Shown here piece by piece: positions 25,325 to 34,985 of a DNA stretch of 60,297 nt; within the stretch, counting starts at the first letter, position 1; the number at the start of each line of letters is the position of its first letter. Source of the DNA: Caldifarciminota bacterium (lineage in GTDB: Bacteria > Hydrothermota > Hydrothermia > LBFQ01); contig JALWYV010000024.1 of assembly GCA_027003075.1 (NCBI GenBank), positions 1 through 60,297 on the forward strand, written 5' to 3'. Under the pieces are notes generated by a model. It had not been told where the DNA came from. It saw only the letters and a program-made list of their open reading frames with translations, and made no database searches. The position numbers and the translations under genes were made by a program.

Positions 25325-25547
25325 ACTCCTACGCCGCTTTGAGAGGGAGATGATCCGTCGCAGCAAACTCACCCCGGAGGAGGTCTGGGAGCTGTACGAC
25401 CACATGCTCGCGTGGGCCAAGGAGCTTGGCGTTTTCCCGCCGAAGGACCCCCTTGAGGGCATAGAGGTTGATATAAAGATAGCGAGGGTTTTAAATGCGG
25501 TTAAAGGAACTCCTTTGGAGGATAGCGAAGATGATGGAGACGCTTAA
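25308..25547 (+). CDS. Small partner of nucleotidyltransferase (antitoxin-like)
   Basis: A 79-residue acidic helical protein starting inside cmr5. The pattern of an N-terminal basic helix (NPELLRRFEREMIRRSKL), EEVWELYDHMLAWAKELGVFPPKDPLEGIEVDIKIARVLNAV is one I recall as a common partner encoded upstream of MNT/AbiEii-type nucleotidyltransferases in thermophiles. It is likely a cognate partner or antitoxin, by analogy. It has no recognisable Cas domain. The NTase gene begins 53 nt before its stop. Confidence 0.6.
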   Translation: MVKNPELLRRFEREMIRRSKLTPEEVWELYDHMLAWAKELGVFPPKDPLEGIEVDIKIARVLNAVKGTPLEDSEDDGDA

Positions 25548-26043
25548 CGTACCCTATATGATAATCGGCGGCCAGAGCGTCGCCGTTCACGGGGAGCCGA
25601 GATTTACAAAGGATGTGGATATTACGGTGGGGGTGGGTCTGGAAAGGTTGGAGGACATCTTGGACGTGGCGAAAGAATTTCAACTTTTACCTCTACCCGA
25701 AGATCCGAAATCCTTTGCCCATAGGACCCTTGTACTTCCCCTTAAAGACCTGAAGAGCGGCTTTAGGGTGGATATAATATTCTCCTACACGCCTTATGAG
25801 AGGCAGGCCATACGAAGGGCGATTGAAATCAACGGGGTAAAATACGCTTCCGTGGAGGATACCATAATCCTCAAGATGGTAGCGGGAAGGCCCAGGGATA
25901 TTGAGGACGTAAAGACCATACTCCTCCGTAATCCGGAGAGGGATGAGGACTATATCCTTCGGTGGCTTGAAGAGTTTTCTGGGGTCGTAGGCGAGGACCT
26001 TGCAGACAAGTACAGGAAAATAAAAAAGGAGGTGGAAGGATGA
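25495..26043 (+). CDS. MNT/AbiEii-type nucleotidyltransferase embedded in the Cmr operon
   Basis: A 182-residue pol-beta-fold nucleotidyltransferase. Gly25-Gly26 in IIGGQSVAVHGEPRFTKDVD, the metal ligands Asp40 and Asp42 and a third acidic residue Asp93 in FRVDIIF form the complete catalytic triad. The C-terminal part (EDTIILKMVAGRPRDIEDV) matches the AbiEii/DUF6036-like group, in which toxins or their antidotes transfer nucleotides to tRNA or protein. It sits between cmr5 and cmr6, overlapping its partner by 53 nt and the next small ORF by 4 nt. Its role in the CRISPR response is unknown; it may be a passenger toxin-antitoxin pair or a true accessory. Confidence 0.8.
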   Translation: MRLKELLWRIAKMMETLNVPYMIIGGQSVAVHGEPRFTKDVDITVGVGLERLEDILDVAKEFQLLPLPEDPKSFAHRTLVLPLKDLKSGFRVDIIFSYTPYERQAIRRAIEINGVKYASVEDTIILKMVAGRPRDIEDVKTILLRNPERDEDYILRWLEEFSGVVGEDLADKYRKIKKEVEG

Positions 26044-26177
26044 GAACCAACGGGAGCAAAAAGATCAGATTCACAAGGAACGGGGCGTATATAAACGCCT
26101 TAAACCTCCGCACTCTCGCAGTTCCAGCCAACGCCGATGGGTGGGGACGCTTGAGAAACAAGGAGGGATTGAGATGA
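26040..26177 (+). CDS. Small coupled ORF, 45 residues
   Basis: An uninterrupted 45-codon frame starting at an ATG that overlaps the NTase stop (ATGA) and ending with TGA overlapping the cmr6 ATG. It follows a GGAGGTGG Shine-Dalgarno. The product is basic (Arg/Lys-rich ends) with RFTRNGAYINALNLRTLAVPAN in the middle. I recognise no family. Coupling on both sides supports translation; it could also be a leader that hands ribosomes to cmr6. Confidence 0.45.
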   Translation: MRTNGSKKIRFTRNGAYINALNLRTLAVPANADGWGRLRNKEGLR

Positions 26178-27313
26178 GAAGGGGAAGGAGGAAATTTTTC
26201 CGTATTATGGTAGATTTTATAAGATTGGGGCAATATTTACAGAGCGGTGGCCATAAAGATGTTGAAAAACATTCCCAAATAGAAAAGGCCGTAGCCGAAA
26301 TAATTGAGGCATCAGTATCAAATTTTGAAATAGCAAACGCTTCTCTTCTTCTGAATAAGTACGTCCTTATATCACCTGTTAGATACAGGATTGGTTCCCG
26401 AAGTGAAGAGTTTAAGGATACGAAACATCCATATTTATCAGGAGCCACAAAAAATAGGTACATACAACGATCTTTCACAGAGGTACAAAAACGCCTTAAT
26501 TCTACCACCTCCACCATAATATCCTCCTTAGAGTCCCAAGGCTACAAGAATCTCCTTGATTCCATCTTCAGAACCTCCTCCCGCCTCATCGTCGGCCTCG
26601 GTGCAGCTCACGCCCTTGAGACCTCCATAACCCTCCACCACACCTACGGCATACCCTACATTCCCGGCTCCTCCTTCAAGGGCGCCGTCCGGGCCGTAGC
26701 CTTCTGGAGGATAGTTGAGAAGTGGAAAGAATCCTTCGGAGAAGACGATTTCATCGCTCATATAACCGAAGAACTATCAGAATACAAAGGTAAAAGCCGC
26801 CTTGAAAAACTACAAGACGCCTTCAACGGCTCTCCCATCTGGAGCGAAAAGAAACCCAAAATCTTAGAAGAACTTCCGGAGGAGGCTCAAAAACTCGTCG
26901 CCCGCTACCAGCTATTGTTCGGAGTTGCGGGGTTCAAGGGACTTCTGACCTTCCTTGACGTTTATCCCAAGTTAGAGGGTGATGCCAAAGTACTTGAGAT
27001 GGACGTTATGACACCTCATTATGCCAAATATTATCAGAAACCCTCCGAAAACCCTCCCGCCGACTGGTACAATCCTACTCCTATACCGTTCCTGACGGTG
27101 AAGCCGGGGGTACCCTTCAGGGTGGTAGTCCTCTACGACGAGTGGAGGGCCGGGCTACTCCAAAGCGACGAGGCTATAAAGCCGTACGCGGGTCTCATGA
27201 AAAACTTGGATGAGGCAAGAAAGGACGTAGAATCGCTTATAGAGGATGCCTTCACAGACCTTGGCATAGGGGCGAAGACGAGGCTCGGATACGGGAGGTT
27301 TAGGGATGCGTAA
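26174..27313 (+). CDS. cmr6: CRISPR RAMP protein Cmr6
   Basis: A 379-residue RAMP, counted from the ATG at 26174, that lies next to Cmr1 at the 3' end of the crRNA. The diagnostic core RLIVGLGAAHALETSITLHHTYGIPYIPGSSFKGAVRAV is near residues 140-180, followed by LFGVAGFKGLLTFLDVYP and the C-terminal Gly loop GIGAKTRLGYGRF. The chosen ATG has a GGAGGGA Shine-Dalgarno; an upstream in-frame GTG/ATG at 26141 is less likely. The N-terminal third is A+T-rich (about 26200-26520) compared with the rest. It ends 8 nt inside csx1. Confidence 0.9.
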   Translation: MRRGRRKFFRIMVDFIRLGQYLQSGGHKDVEKHSQIEKAVAEIIEASVSNFEIANASLLLNKYVLISPVRYRIGSRSEEFKDTKHPYLSGATKNRYIQRSFTEVQKRLNSTTSTIISSLESQGYKNLLDSIFRTSSRLIVGLGAAHALETSITLHHTYGIPYIPGSSFKGAVRAVAFWRIVEKWKESFGEDDFIAHITEELSEYKGKSRLEKLQDAFNGSPIWSEKKPKILEELPEEAQKLVARYQLLFGVAGFKGLLTFLDVYPKLEGDAKVLEMDVMTPHYAKYYQKPSENPPADWYNPTPIPFLTVKPGVPFRVVVLYDEWRAGLLQSDEAIKPYAGLMKNLDEARKDVESLIEDAFTDLGIGAKTRLGYGRFRDA

Positions 27314-28571
27314 GATCCTCATCCTCCCTTGGGGTAGTCCGTGGGGTTGGAGGACGGTTGAGTACGCCTACGAAGGGAACAGTCTCCTTTCAAAGACCAC
27401 CCTCCCTCTGCTTTACGAGGTCATAAATCCTGATAGGGCAGTGATAATAGCCCTTGATTCACTGGCGAAGCAGGGGGAGAACTACGGGGAGATCAAACAC
27501 AACGCCAGAACCGATATTCTGCACTTTCTATGCCTGAACGCCCCACAGGTTCCAAACGAAAAGGTGGAGGTTGTAATATCCTACTCCGTCGGTAAGTTCA
27601 GGAATGCACCCTTCTCCTTTGATAGGGACCTATCTGACTTCTACCCCCACGTCCTGTGGGAACTTGGGAAGCATATCTGGGATGTCGCCAAAGGCTCGAA
27701 TAAGGTTGAAATTTACCTTGACCTCACCCACGGCCTCAACTTCATGCCTACCCTCGTATATAGGGCCGTACGTAAGCTCGGAAGCATCCTCTCACTGACG
27801 AAAGACGTCAGACTCGTCGTCCTCAACAGCGAACCGTTCCATGCCGAGGGGCAGGAGAGCCACATTCACACCGTTTCGGACGTCCGTCTTAGGCCCTACT
27901 TCCTGATAAGGAGGATTGCCAAAGATATTGGGGATGATGGCAGTAATACGAAGTTCCTCGTTGATAGGAACGATGACAATAACGGGATCTCGGCGAAGGC
28001 CTTCGGCTTTCCAAGTATAACGGAACTGGATGCCTTCTCCGCCTCCGTACAGAACGGGTTCCTTGTAGGTCTATATCAATTTTTCCCCGATATGGATAAA
28101 CTTACCAAAGCGATTGAGAAGACGTTTTTAACCTACGAGAAAAGGGGAAAAATCTCCGGTTCCACTTTATCGTTCCCTTACAGATTCGGATTTACGTTTT
28201 CTAATGTAATTCAGGTTCATTTCATTGCAAAAATTACGAAAGAATACTTCGGAAGCATTGGAACGTTTGATTTCAGGATAAAAAATTGCAGGGACAAGTT
28301 GGCAAGTCTTTATAAAAATAACAATAGACTTCAGGCTATCGTTCAGTACGGATTGATAGATGGAGAAAAAGAACTAAAAAAGTGTAGATTAGAGGGTAAT
28401 TGCGAGAGATCTGAAGGTAAGGATGCGTTTATACGGAATTTCATAGCACATATAGGCCTGTTGAGGGGTATTTTCAAGCGTGCCTATAGGCTGGAATACT
28501 GCGACAGAATTAAAATATCCGGGGTTGATTACAACATTACCCACCTCATCCAAGAAACCCTGGAGGAGTAG
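27306..28571 (+). CDS. csx1: Csx1-family CARF-HEPN ribonuclease
   Basis: A 421-residue effector with an N-terminal CARF domain and a C-terminal HEPN RNase. The CARF signature YLDLTHGLNFMPTLVYRAVRKL is near residues 137-158. The HEPN catalytic motif R-x4-H is Arg377 to His382 in RNFIAHIG. In type III systems, cyclic tetra- or hexaadenylate binds the CARF domain and turns on non-specific RNA cleavage. The two catalytic residues are intact, so it is presumed active. Bases 28180-28560 are A+T-rich. It lies directly after cmr6 and before csx3. Confidence 0.88.
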   Translation: MRKILILPWGSPWGWRTVEYAYEGNSLLSKTTLPLLYEVINPDRAVIIALDSLAKQGENYGEIKHNARTDILHFLCLNAPQVPNEKVEVVISYSVGKFRNAPFSFDRDLSDFYPHVLWELGKHIWDVAKGSNKVEIYLDLTHGLNFMPTLVYRAVRKLGSILSLTKDVRLVVLNSEPFHAEGQESHIHTVSDVRLRPYFLIRRIAKDIGDDGSNTKFLVDRNDDNNGISAKAFGFPSITELDAFSASVQNGFLVGLYQFFPDMDKLTKAIEKTFLTYEKRGKISGSTLSFPYRFGFTFSNVIQVHFIAKITKEYFGSIGTFDFRIKNCRDKLASLYKNNNRLQAIVQYGLIDGEKELKKCRLEGNCERSEGKDAFIRNFIAHIGLLRGIFKRAYRLEYCDRIKISGVDYNITHLIQETLEE

Positions 28572-28573
28572 CC

Positions 28574-28879
28574 ATGAACAGCCCCATAAAGTTCTCCTTA
28601 AACCTCAAGGAAGACCGGGCGATTTTGGAGTTTGAGCTGGCGAGACCTCTCGTCCCCCACGACCTCAAGTTGGCCACCCCTCCCGACCCCGTCAAAATGG
28701 GCTTCGCAGACCGCCTCCTCATAATCTCCGGCAGGGGGCCGATATGGTTCTACGGGTACCTCCTTGAGTACTACCACCCCGTCAAAGCCGTCGCCTTTTA
28801 CGACCCTCGCCTCAACGGGGCCGTCGTAGTGGCGTCTCACACACCGGAGTACGAGGTAGGGGACTTGATAGAAGTTTAA
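28574..28879 (+). CDS. csx3: Csx3 (Crn3) cyclic oligoadenylate ring nuclease
   Basis: A 101-residue stand-alone Csx3. The ISGRGPIWFYGYLLEYYHP and AFYDPRLNGAVVVASHTPEY motifs are characteristic. His68, Asp77 and Arg79 keep the same spacing as His60, Asp69 and Arg71 of the Archaeoglobus protein, whose tetramers degrade cyclic tetraadenylate. Here it would switch off Csx1. It has a Shine-Dalgarno (TGGAGGAG) and ends 9 bp from the convergent ligA gene. It is the last gene of the CRISPR operon. Confidence 0.9.
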   Translation: MNSPIKFSLNLKEDRAILEFELARPLVPHDLKLATPPDPVKMGFADRLLIISGRGPIWFYGYLLEYYHPVKAVAFYDPRLNGAVVVASHTPEYEVGDLIEV

Positions 28880-28888
28880 TCTACTCGT

Positions 28889-30907
<2,019 letters not shown>

Positions 30908-32821
30908 CTACCGGACTATTACGACCTTTTCAACCCTGCCCTTTCCGACGCAGAAGTAGGCCCCTCTACCCCTCGGCTCCACCCTGCGACCGGAGACGTC
31001 GTAGTACGACGAACATTCCCCCGGCCCTCCGACCGGCCTTGAGGATACACTAAGGGGTAGCCGGAAGCGGAAGGCGTGGACCCCAGCCATACGGAAGAGG
31101 GCGTAGATGTGGCCGTCGTGGAGTTTTATGGGGTCGGTTGCGGCCGTCTCAAGGAAGTCGTTCAGGTTCGTCTGATAGGAGTAGTATCCGAGGAGGTCAA
31201 GGGTGCTGGCCCTGTAAGCCCTGACGTACCCTCCGGGGCTTCCGAGGACGAAAACGTAGTCGTACGCCCCGTCTACGTAGGTGCCGGAGATGTCGGAAAC
31301 GTGTACGGGGGATGAGGGGTCGGAGACATCGTAGACCTTAACCATATCGGAGGCTACCCCAACGAAGAGGAGGGTGTCGTACAGGTACGCGTCCCTGACG
31401 TTTGAGAGGCCGAGGGAGGAGAGGAAAGTAGGGGCGGAAGGGTCCGTTATATCGTAGAGGGCGTCCCCGACTACCAACAGGTTCCCCCGTACTGACAGCG
31501 GGCCGCCAGCGGTGAGGGTGGAGAGGAGGTAGGGGGCGGAAGGATCGGCTACGGAGATGACGTAGGCGGAGGAGGGGGAGGAGAGTAGCAGGAGGGTATC
31601 CTTGGCGGCGAGCCACGTACCGCCTATGGGTAGGGAAGACAGGAGGGTGGGGTTCAGGGGGTCGGCTATGGAGTAAATCTTCAGCGTATCGCCGGGGAGG
31701 AACAGTAGGGTGTCCAGGGCCATTAAGTTCCCCGGAAGGCCCGTCCTGAAACCGGCTATGCACCTCTCCCGCCTTATGATGTGGGGGTCGCTTACGTCCA
31801 AGATGCAGAGGCTGTCCGGGTAGCCCACGTAGTAGAGGTGGCTCCCGCTGAAGGTTATGGAGGACATGGGGATCGCCGGGTTGTAGGTCGCCAGCCTAAT
31901 GCTGCCCTTGAGGATGGCCAGCCTCCTCACCGAGTCCACTATCCCAAAGAGGAAGACCGTATCACCCAAGAGGTCCACCGCAAAGCCCATCCCTACGACC
32001 GTAGTATCAAAGGCCACCGTAGAGTCAAGGGAGGGAACGGCCGGATCGGACAGGTCTATGAAGTCCAGGTTCCCGTCGTACCGGTAGGCTCCCACCAACA
32101 GGCCGTTCCCCGCCTTCATGCTGCTGTAAGGTGTAAGGAGTACGCCGTAGGTCCGACTTAAGGTGCCTATATCGTAGGCCTCAAGCCCGCCGTAGGAATA
32201 CGAGAGGTAGAGGTATCTCCCGTAGGAGGCGGAGGATATAATGTCCTGTACAAATACTCTGGCCAGAACCGTAGGGGAGGAGGGGTCGGAGAGGTCAAGG
32301 GCTATAAGGGTATCACCTCCAGAGGTTACGTCGGTTATGGCTACAGCCGTATCCCCGTAGAGATGCACCGTGCTTATGGGCGATGGGTAGGTGAATACCG
32401 GGGAGAGGGAGCTGTCAAAGACCGTAAGGCCGCAGGTGGTGGAGAGGAGGACGTACCCCCTGTGGAGGGCGATGTCCCTGGCTATGCCACATGGGGAATT
32501 CCAGAGGGAGACCCTCGTAGGGTGGAGGGGGTCGGAGACGTCCCAGACCTCATATCCGAACCTGCCCGTGGCGACGTATAGCCTGTAGCCGTAGAGTTTG
32601 GCCGAAAGGACCGTACCGCGGGTGTGTATCGTAGAGAATTTGGCCGGCTCGTAAGGGTTGGAGATGTCCATCACCTCAACTGCCCCGCCGAAGGGGACGA
32701 AGGCGAGCCTCCTGTCCGGTGCTACAAACTGGGTATAGGGAGATACAGGGGCTATACCGTAGGCGTGCGCCCCCACGAATGTGGCGTTCAGAGAGTCTAT
32801 AACGCTAATTAAGATGATCAT
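30908..32821 (-). CDS. Secreted LVIVD-type propeller protein with T9SS-like C-terminal signal
   Basis: A 637-residue protein of about a dozen repeats with the consensus 'LxVxDVSDPxxPxxLS' (LVIVD repeats forming a beta-propeller), for example VMDISNPYEPAKFS, VWDVSDPLHPTRVS and VYDVSDPSSPVHVS. The N-terminus is a short hydrophobic segment. The last 45 residues (SSYYDVSGRRV ... GRGAYFCVGKG ... EKVVIVR) resemble the type A sorting domain of the type IX secretion system, so it is probably exported to the surface. The role is unknown. Upstream, the nearest TATAAT is 22 nt away, so this gene may have a real 5' leader. Confidence 0.75.
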   Translation of the reverse strand: MIILISVIDSLNATFVGAHAYGIAPVSPYTQFVAPDRRLAFVPFGGAVEVMDISNPYEPAKFSTIHTRGTVLSAKLYGYRLYVATGRFGYEVWDVSDPLHPTRVSLWNSPCGIARDIALHRGYVLLSTTCGLTVFDSSLSPVFTYPSPISTVHLYGDTAVAITDVTSGGDTLIALDLSDPSSPTVLARVFVQDIISSASYGRYLYLSYSYGGLEAYDIGTLSRTYGVLLTPYSSMKAGNGLLVGAYRYDGNLDFIDLSDPAVPSLDSTVAFDTTVVGMGFAVDLLGDTVFLFGIVDSVRRLAILKGSIRLATYNPAIPMSSITFSGSHLYYVGYPDSLCILDVSDPHIIRRERCIAGFRTGLPGNLMALDTLLFLPGDTLKIYSIADPLNPTLLSSLPIGGTWLAAKDTLLLLSSPSSAYVISVADPSAPYLLSTLTAGGPLSVRGNLLVVGDALYDITDPSAPTFLSSLGLSNVRDAYLYDTLLFVGVASDMVKVYDVSDPSSPVHVSDISGTYVDGAYDYVFVLGSPGGYVRAYRASTLDLLGYYSYQTNLNDFLETAATDPIKLHDGHIYALFRMAGVHAFRFRLPLSVSSRPVGGPGECSSYYDVSGRRVEPRGRGAYFCVGKGRVEKVVIVR

Positions 32822-32957
32822 AGGATGAAAATCGTATAGCTGAATTATATTAAAAATCTACCCACCCTCCGGATTGACGGGCTCAGTGTTATCAGCCTTC
32901 ACTTCAATTCGTTGCATACGACGTTGAAAACAACGGGTCTTTGACGAATGGGTAACC
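32822..32957. other. Short intergenic region
   Basis: 136 bp between two minus-strand genes. It holds a TATAAT 22 nt before the propeller gene and a small hairpin (CGTTG-AAAA-CAACG) around 32920-32935. Nothing else is supported. Confidence 0.35.
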
Positions 32958-33329
32958 TTACTTAAGGCTATTGCCTTTCACGTACTCCCCTTTAAACCGC
33001 CCCACCTCATCGGCTATCGTCTGTAGGACGTAGGTTAGGACAGCAGCATCGTCCACATATCCGAGAAATGGCACAGCATCAAACAGGGCGTCCGTGGGTA
33101 TAAGGAAGTACAACAGGGCCGCGGCGAGGGTAAGGACGGTTTTGTTTTTCAGTCTGTACCTCCCCCTCAGGGCCTCCCTCAACATCTCAACGGCGAGGAG
33201 GAGATCGGAGATCATCCCCTTCGGACCTTCCCCTTTTCTTAATCTCTCCTCCGTCGCCTCAAGTATCCACCACACGTCCCTTAAACCCTTCACCCGCGAA
33301 AGCGCCCACTTTAAAAGTACCCTTACCAC
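32958..33329 (-). CDS. DUF1232 (YkvA-like) membrane protein
   Basis: A 123-residue protein of the DUF1232 family. The signature KTVLTLAAALLYFLIPTDALFDAVPFLGYVDDAAVLTYVLQTI (about residues 64-105) contains two hydrophobic segments joined by a Pro/Asp motif. Function is unknown. The N-terminal half is a basic amphipathic helix. Start is GTG at 33329 with TAAAAT 6 nt upstream. Confidence 0.82.
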   Translation of the reverse strand: MVRVLLKWALSRVKGLRDVWWILEATEERLRKGEGPKGMISDLLLAVEMLREALRGRYRLKNKTVLTLAAALLYFLIPTDALFDAVPFLGYVDDAAVLTYVLQTIADEVGRFKGEYVKGNSLK

Positions 33330-33335
33330 AGGGAG

Positions 33336-33341
33336 ATTTTA
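33336..33341 (-). promoter_or_regulatory. -10 element for DUF1232 gene
   Basis: TAAAAT on the minus strand, 6 nt before the GTG at 33329. Confidence 0.5.
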
Positions 33342-33349
33342 AGGCCGTT

Positions 33350-34528
33350 TTATATCACCTTACGCAGAGCGTCCACCGTTTTGAGACGGGCCGCCATGGT
33401 GGAAGGCACATAGGCAGCCACGAGGGATATGACGAGGGTGAGAAGAAGTATTATAACCCAGTCCAGTAGTTGCGGTTTAATGGGGACGTAATCTATCATG
33501 TACACGTCCGCGGGGATCTTAACGAGTTTGTACGTATCGGCTACGTAGGAGATCCCCCATCCGAAAACGGAACCGATGGCGGCACCGAGGACACCGAGTA
33601 TGCCCCCGACCCCCGTAAAGACCGAGGTTATATCCCACCGGGTGAAACCGAGAGCCTTCATGAGGCCTATCTCCCACCTCTTCTCAAGGGTCAGCATGGT
33701 TATGCTCACCACCACGTTTATAGCCGATATCAGGAGGATGAGGGCGAAGGACAGGCTTATGGCCAGTCTCTCCATTTTGAGGGCGGCGAAGAGGGTCCGG
33801 TTTATAGTCTGCCACGACGTGCAACCGTAGTTAAGTTTCACGACCTTCTTGCAGTACTTTCCCGCATCGTAGGGGTTGGGGACGTAGCCGAATACGAGAG
33901 GGGTCTCGTCGTCCTTCAGGCCCACGATCTTACGCGCCTCTTTTATGTCCATTATTACGGTCTGGTCGTCGTGCATCATTAATCCGGTCTCAAATATCCC
34001 GGAAACCTTTACCTTACGGGGTACCATCTGGGGGCCGAAAGGGGTCTGGCGGAGACTTACGATCTCCACGTCCATCCCCGGATCAACGCCGAGTCGGGAG
34101 GCGAGGCTCGTCCCGATAAGTACCCCGTCCCCTATCTCTCCAAGGACCATATAATCCTTAAGTTCACGTTTTATGTGTTTTACGTCCTGCGCCCGGAGGA
34201 CCACGCCGTCCAGAGAGTTCCCCTCCCTGACTATGACCTTCGTCAGGATGGCTGGAGAGGGATCTATACCCAGACTCCTCAACTCCTTCATCACGTCTTC
34301 AACGTTACGGAACGGTACGCCGAGAGGGTGGGTTATGTGGAGATGGGGCTGAAGTATGAGTATGCGACGTTTGAGTTCCGACTGGAAACCGTTCATTATC
34401 CCGGTCACGATTATCAGGATAGATACACCGAGGGCTATGGAGAGGACACTGAGGAGGGCAAAGACGGAAACTATCCTGCTACCGCTGGTGAAGATGTACT
34501 TCCGTATTAAAAATAGATGGGCGCCCAC
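33350..34528 (-). CDS. Lipoprotein-releasing ABC permease (LolC/LolE family)
   Basis: A 392-residue permease with an N-terminal transmembrane helix (YIFTSGSRIVSVFALLSVLSIALGVSILIIVTGIMNGF), a large periplasmic MacB-like domain (residues about 50-255) and three C-terminal helices that include the FtsX motif. The LEKRWEIGLMKALGF segment is diagnostic. LolCDE lifts lipoproteins from the inner membrane for transfer to the outer membrane. The ATPase LolD is not adjacent, and only one permease gene is seen, so a homodimer or a second locus is likely. Start is GTG at 34528 with TAGAAT 10 nt upstream. Confidence 0.88.
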   Translation of the reverse strand: MGAHLFLIRKYIFTSGSRIVSVFALLSVLSIALGVSILIIVTGIMNGFQSELKRRILILQPHLHITHPLGVPFRNVEDVMKELRSLGIDPSPAILTKVIVREGNSLDGVVLRAQDVKHIKRELKDYMVLGEIGDGVLIGTSLASRLGVDPGMDVEIVSLRQTPFGPQMVPRKVKVSGIFETGLMMHDDQTVIMDIKEARKIVGLKDDETPLVFGYVPNPYDAGKYCKKVVKLNYGCTSWQTINRTLFAALKMERLAISLSFALILLISAINVVVSITMLTLEKRWEIGLMKALGFTRWDITSVFTGVGGILGVLGAAIGSVFGWGISYVADTYKLVKIPADVYMIDYVPIKPQLLDWVIILLLTLVISLVAAYVPSTMAARLKTVDALRKVI

Positions 34529-34538
34529 GGAGTCTTTT

Positions 34539-34544
34539 ATTCTA
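34539..34544 (-). promoter_or_regulatory. -10 element for LolC/E gene, fused to upstream stop
   Basis: TAGAAT on the minus strand, 10 nt before the GTG at 34528. Its first three bases (34544-34542) are the stop of the cupin gene. Confidence 0.5.
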
Positions 34545-34985
34545 CGGTAGTTTTACCCTTTTTGAAAGTACGGGATCTTCCTTAATCGCCCTTATCTCGT
34601 CCTCGGATAGGGGAGTGGGTCTGTCCCTTTCAACGTCCACTATACACAGGAACCCGAGGGGTTGGCCCTTGTCGGCTATTAACTGGTGGGGGGTCCAGGA
34701 GGGAATCCACACGACATCGTAGGGCTTGACGTCGTACACCCTGTCCTTTACGAAGACCGAACCCTCACCCTTCAATATCATAACTGCGTGCTGATGCTCG
34801 TGCTTCTCAAGGGATGAGGCGTATCCGGGCTGTATCTCAAAGTACCTGACCTCAAAGTTAAGTCCGTTCCTTTTACCTAAGAGGACGACCTTTTTCACGT
34901 AGGGGCGGTAGCGCATGGGGTAGCCGTCGGGCCAGGTCTCGCCGTCGTACGGCATGTAAACCGGCCATTCCTTCTTCTTTTTCAC
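34542..34985 (-). CDS. Cupin-domain protein
   Basis: A 147-residue single-domain cupin. The first metal motif is KHEHQHAVMILKGEGSV (H-x-H ... Glu) and the second PYDVVWIPSWTPHQL ends in the last His ligand. The substrate is unknown; the fold covers sugar isomerases, dioxygenases and binding proteins. Start is GTG at 34985 (reads MKKKKEWPVY), with TAAAAT 8 nt upstream. It lies in a tail-to-head arrangement with the lolC/E gene, whose -10 uses the cupin stop codon. Confidence 0.8.
   Translation of the reverse strand: MKKKKEWPVYMPYDGETWPDGYPMRYRPYVKKVVLLGKRNGLNFEVRYFEIQPGYASSLEKHEHQHAVMILKGEGSVFVKDRVYDVKPYDVVWIPSWTPHQLIADKGQPLGFLCIVDVERDRPTPLSEDEIRAIKEDPVLSKRVKLP

Noticed and set aside
28880-28888. 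A CRISPR array next to the Cmr operon
   Set aside because: Only 9 bp separate csx3 from ligA, and no spaced direct repeats were seen anywhere in the window.
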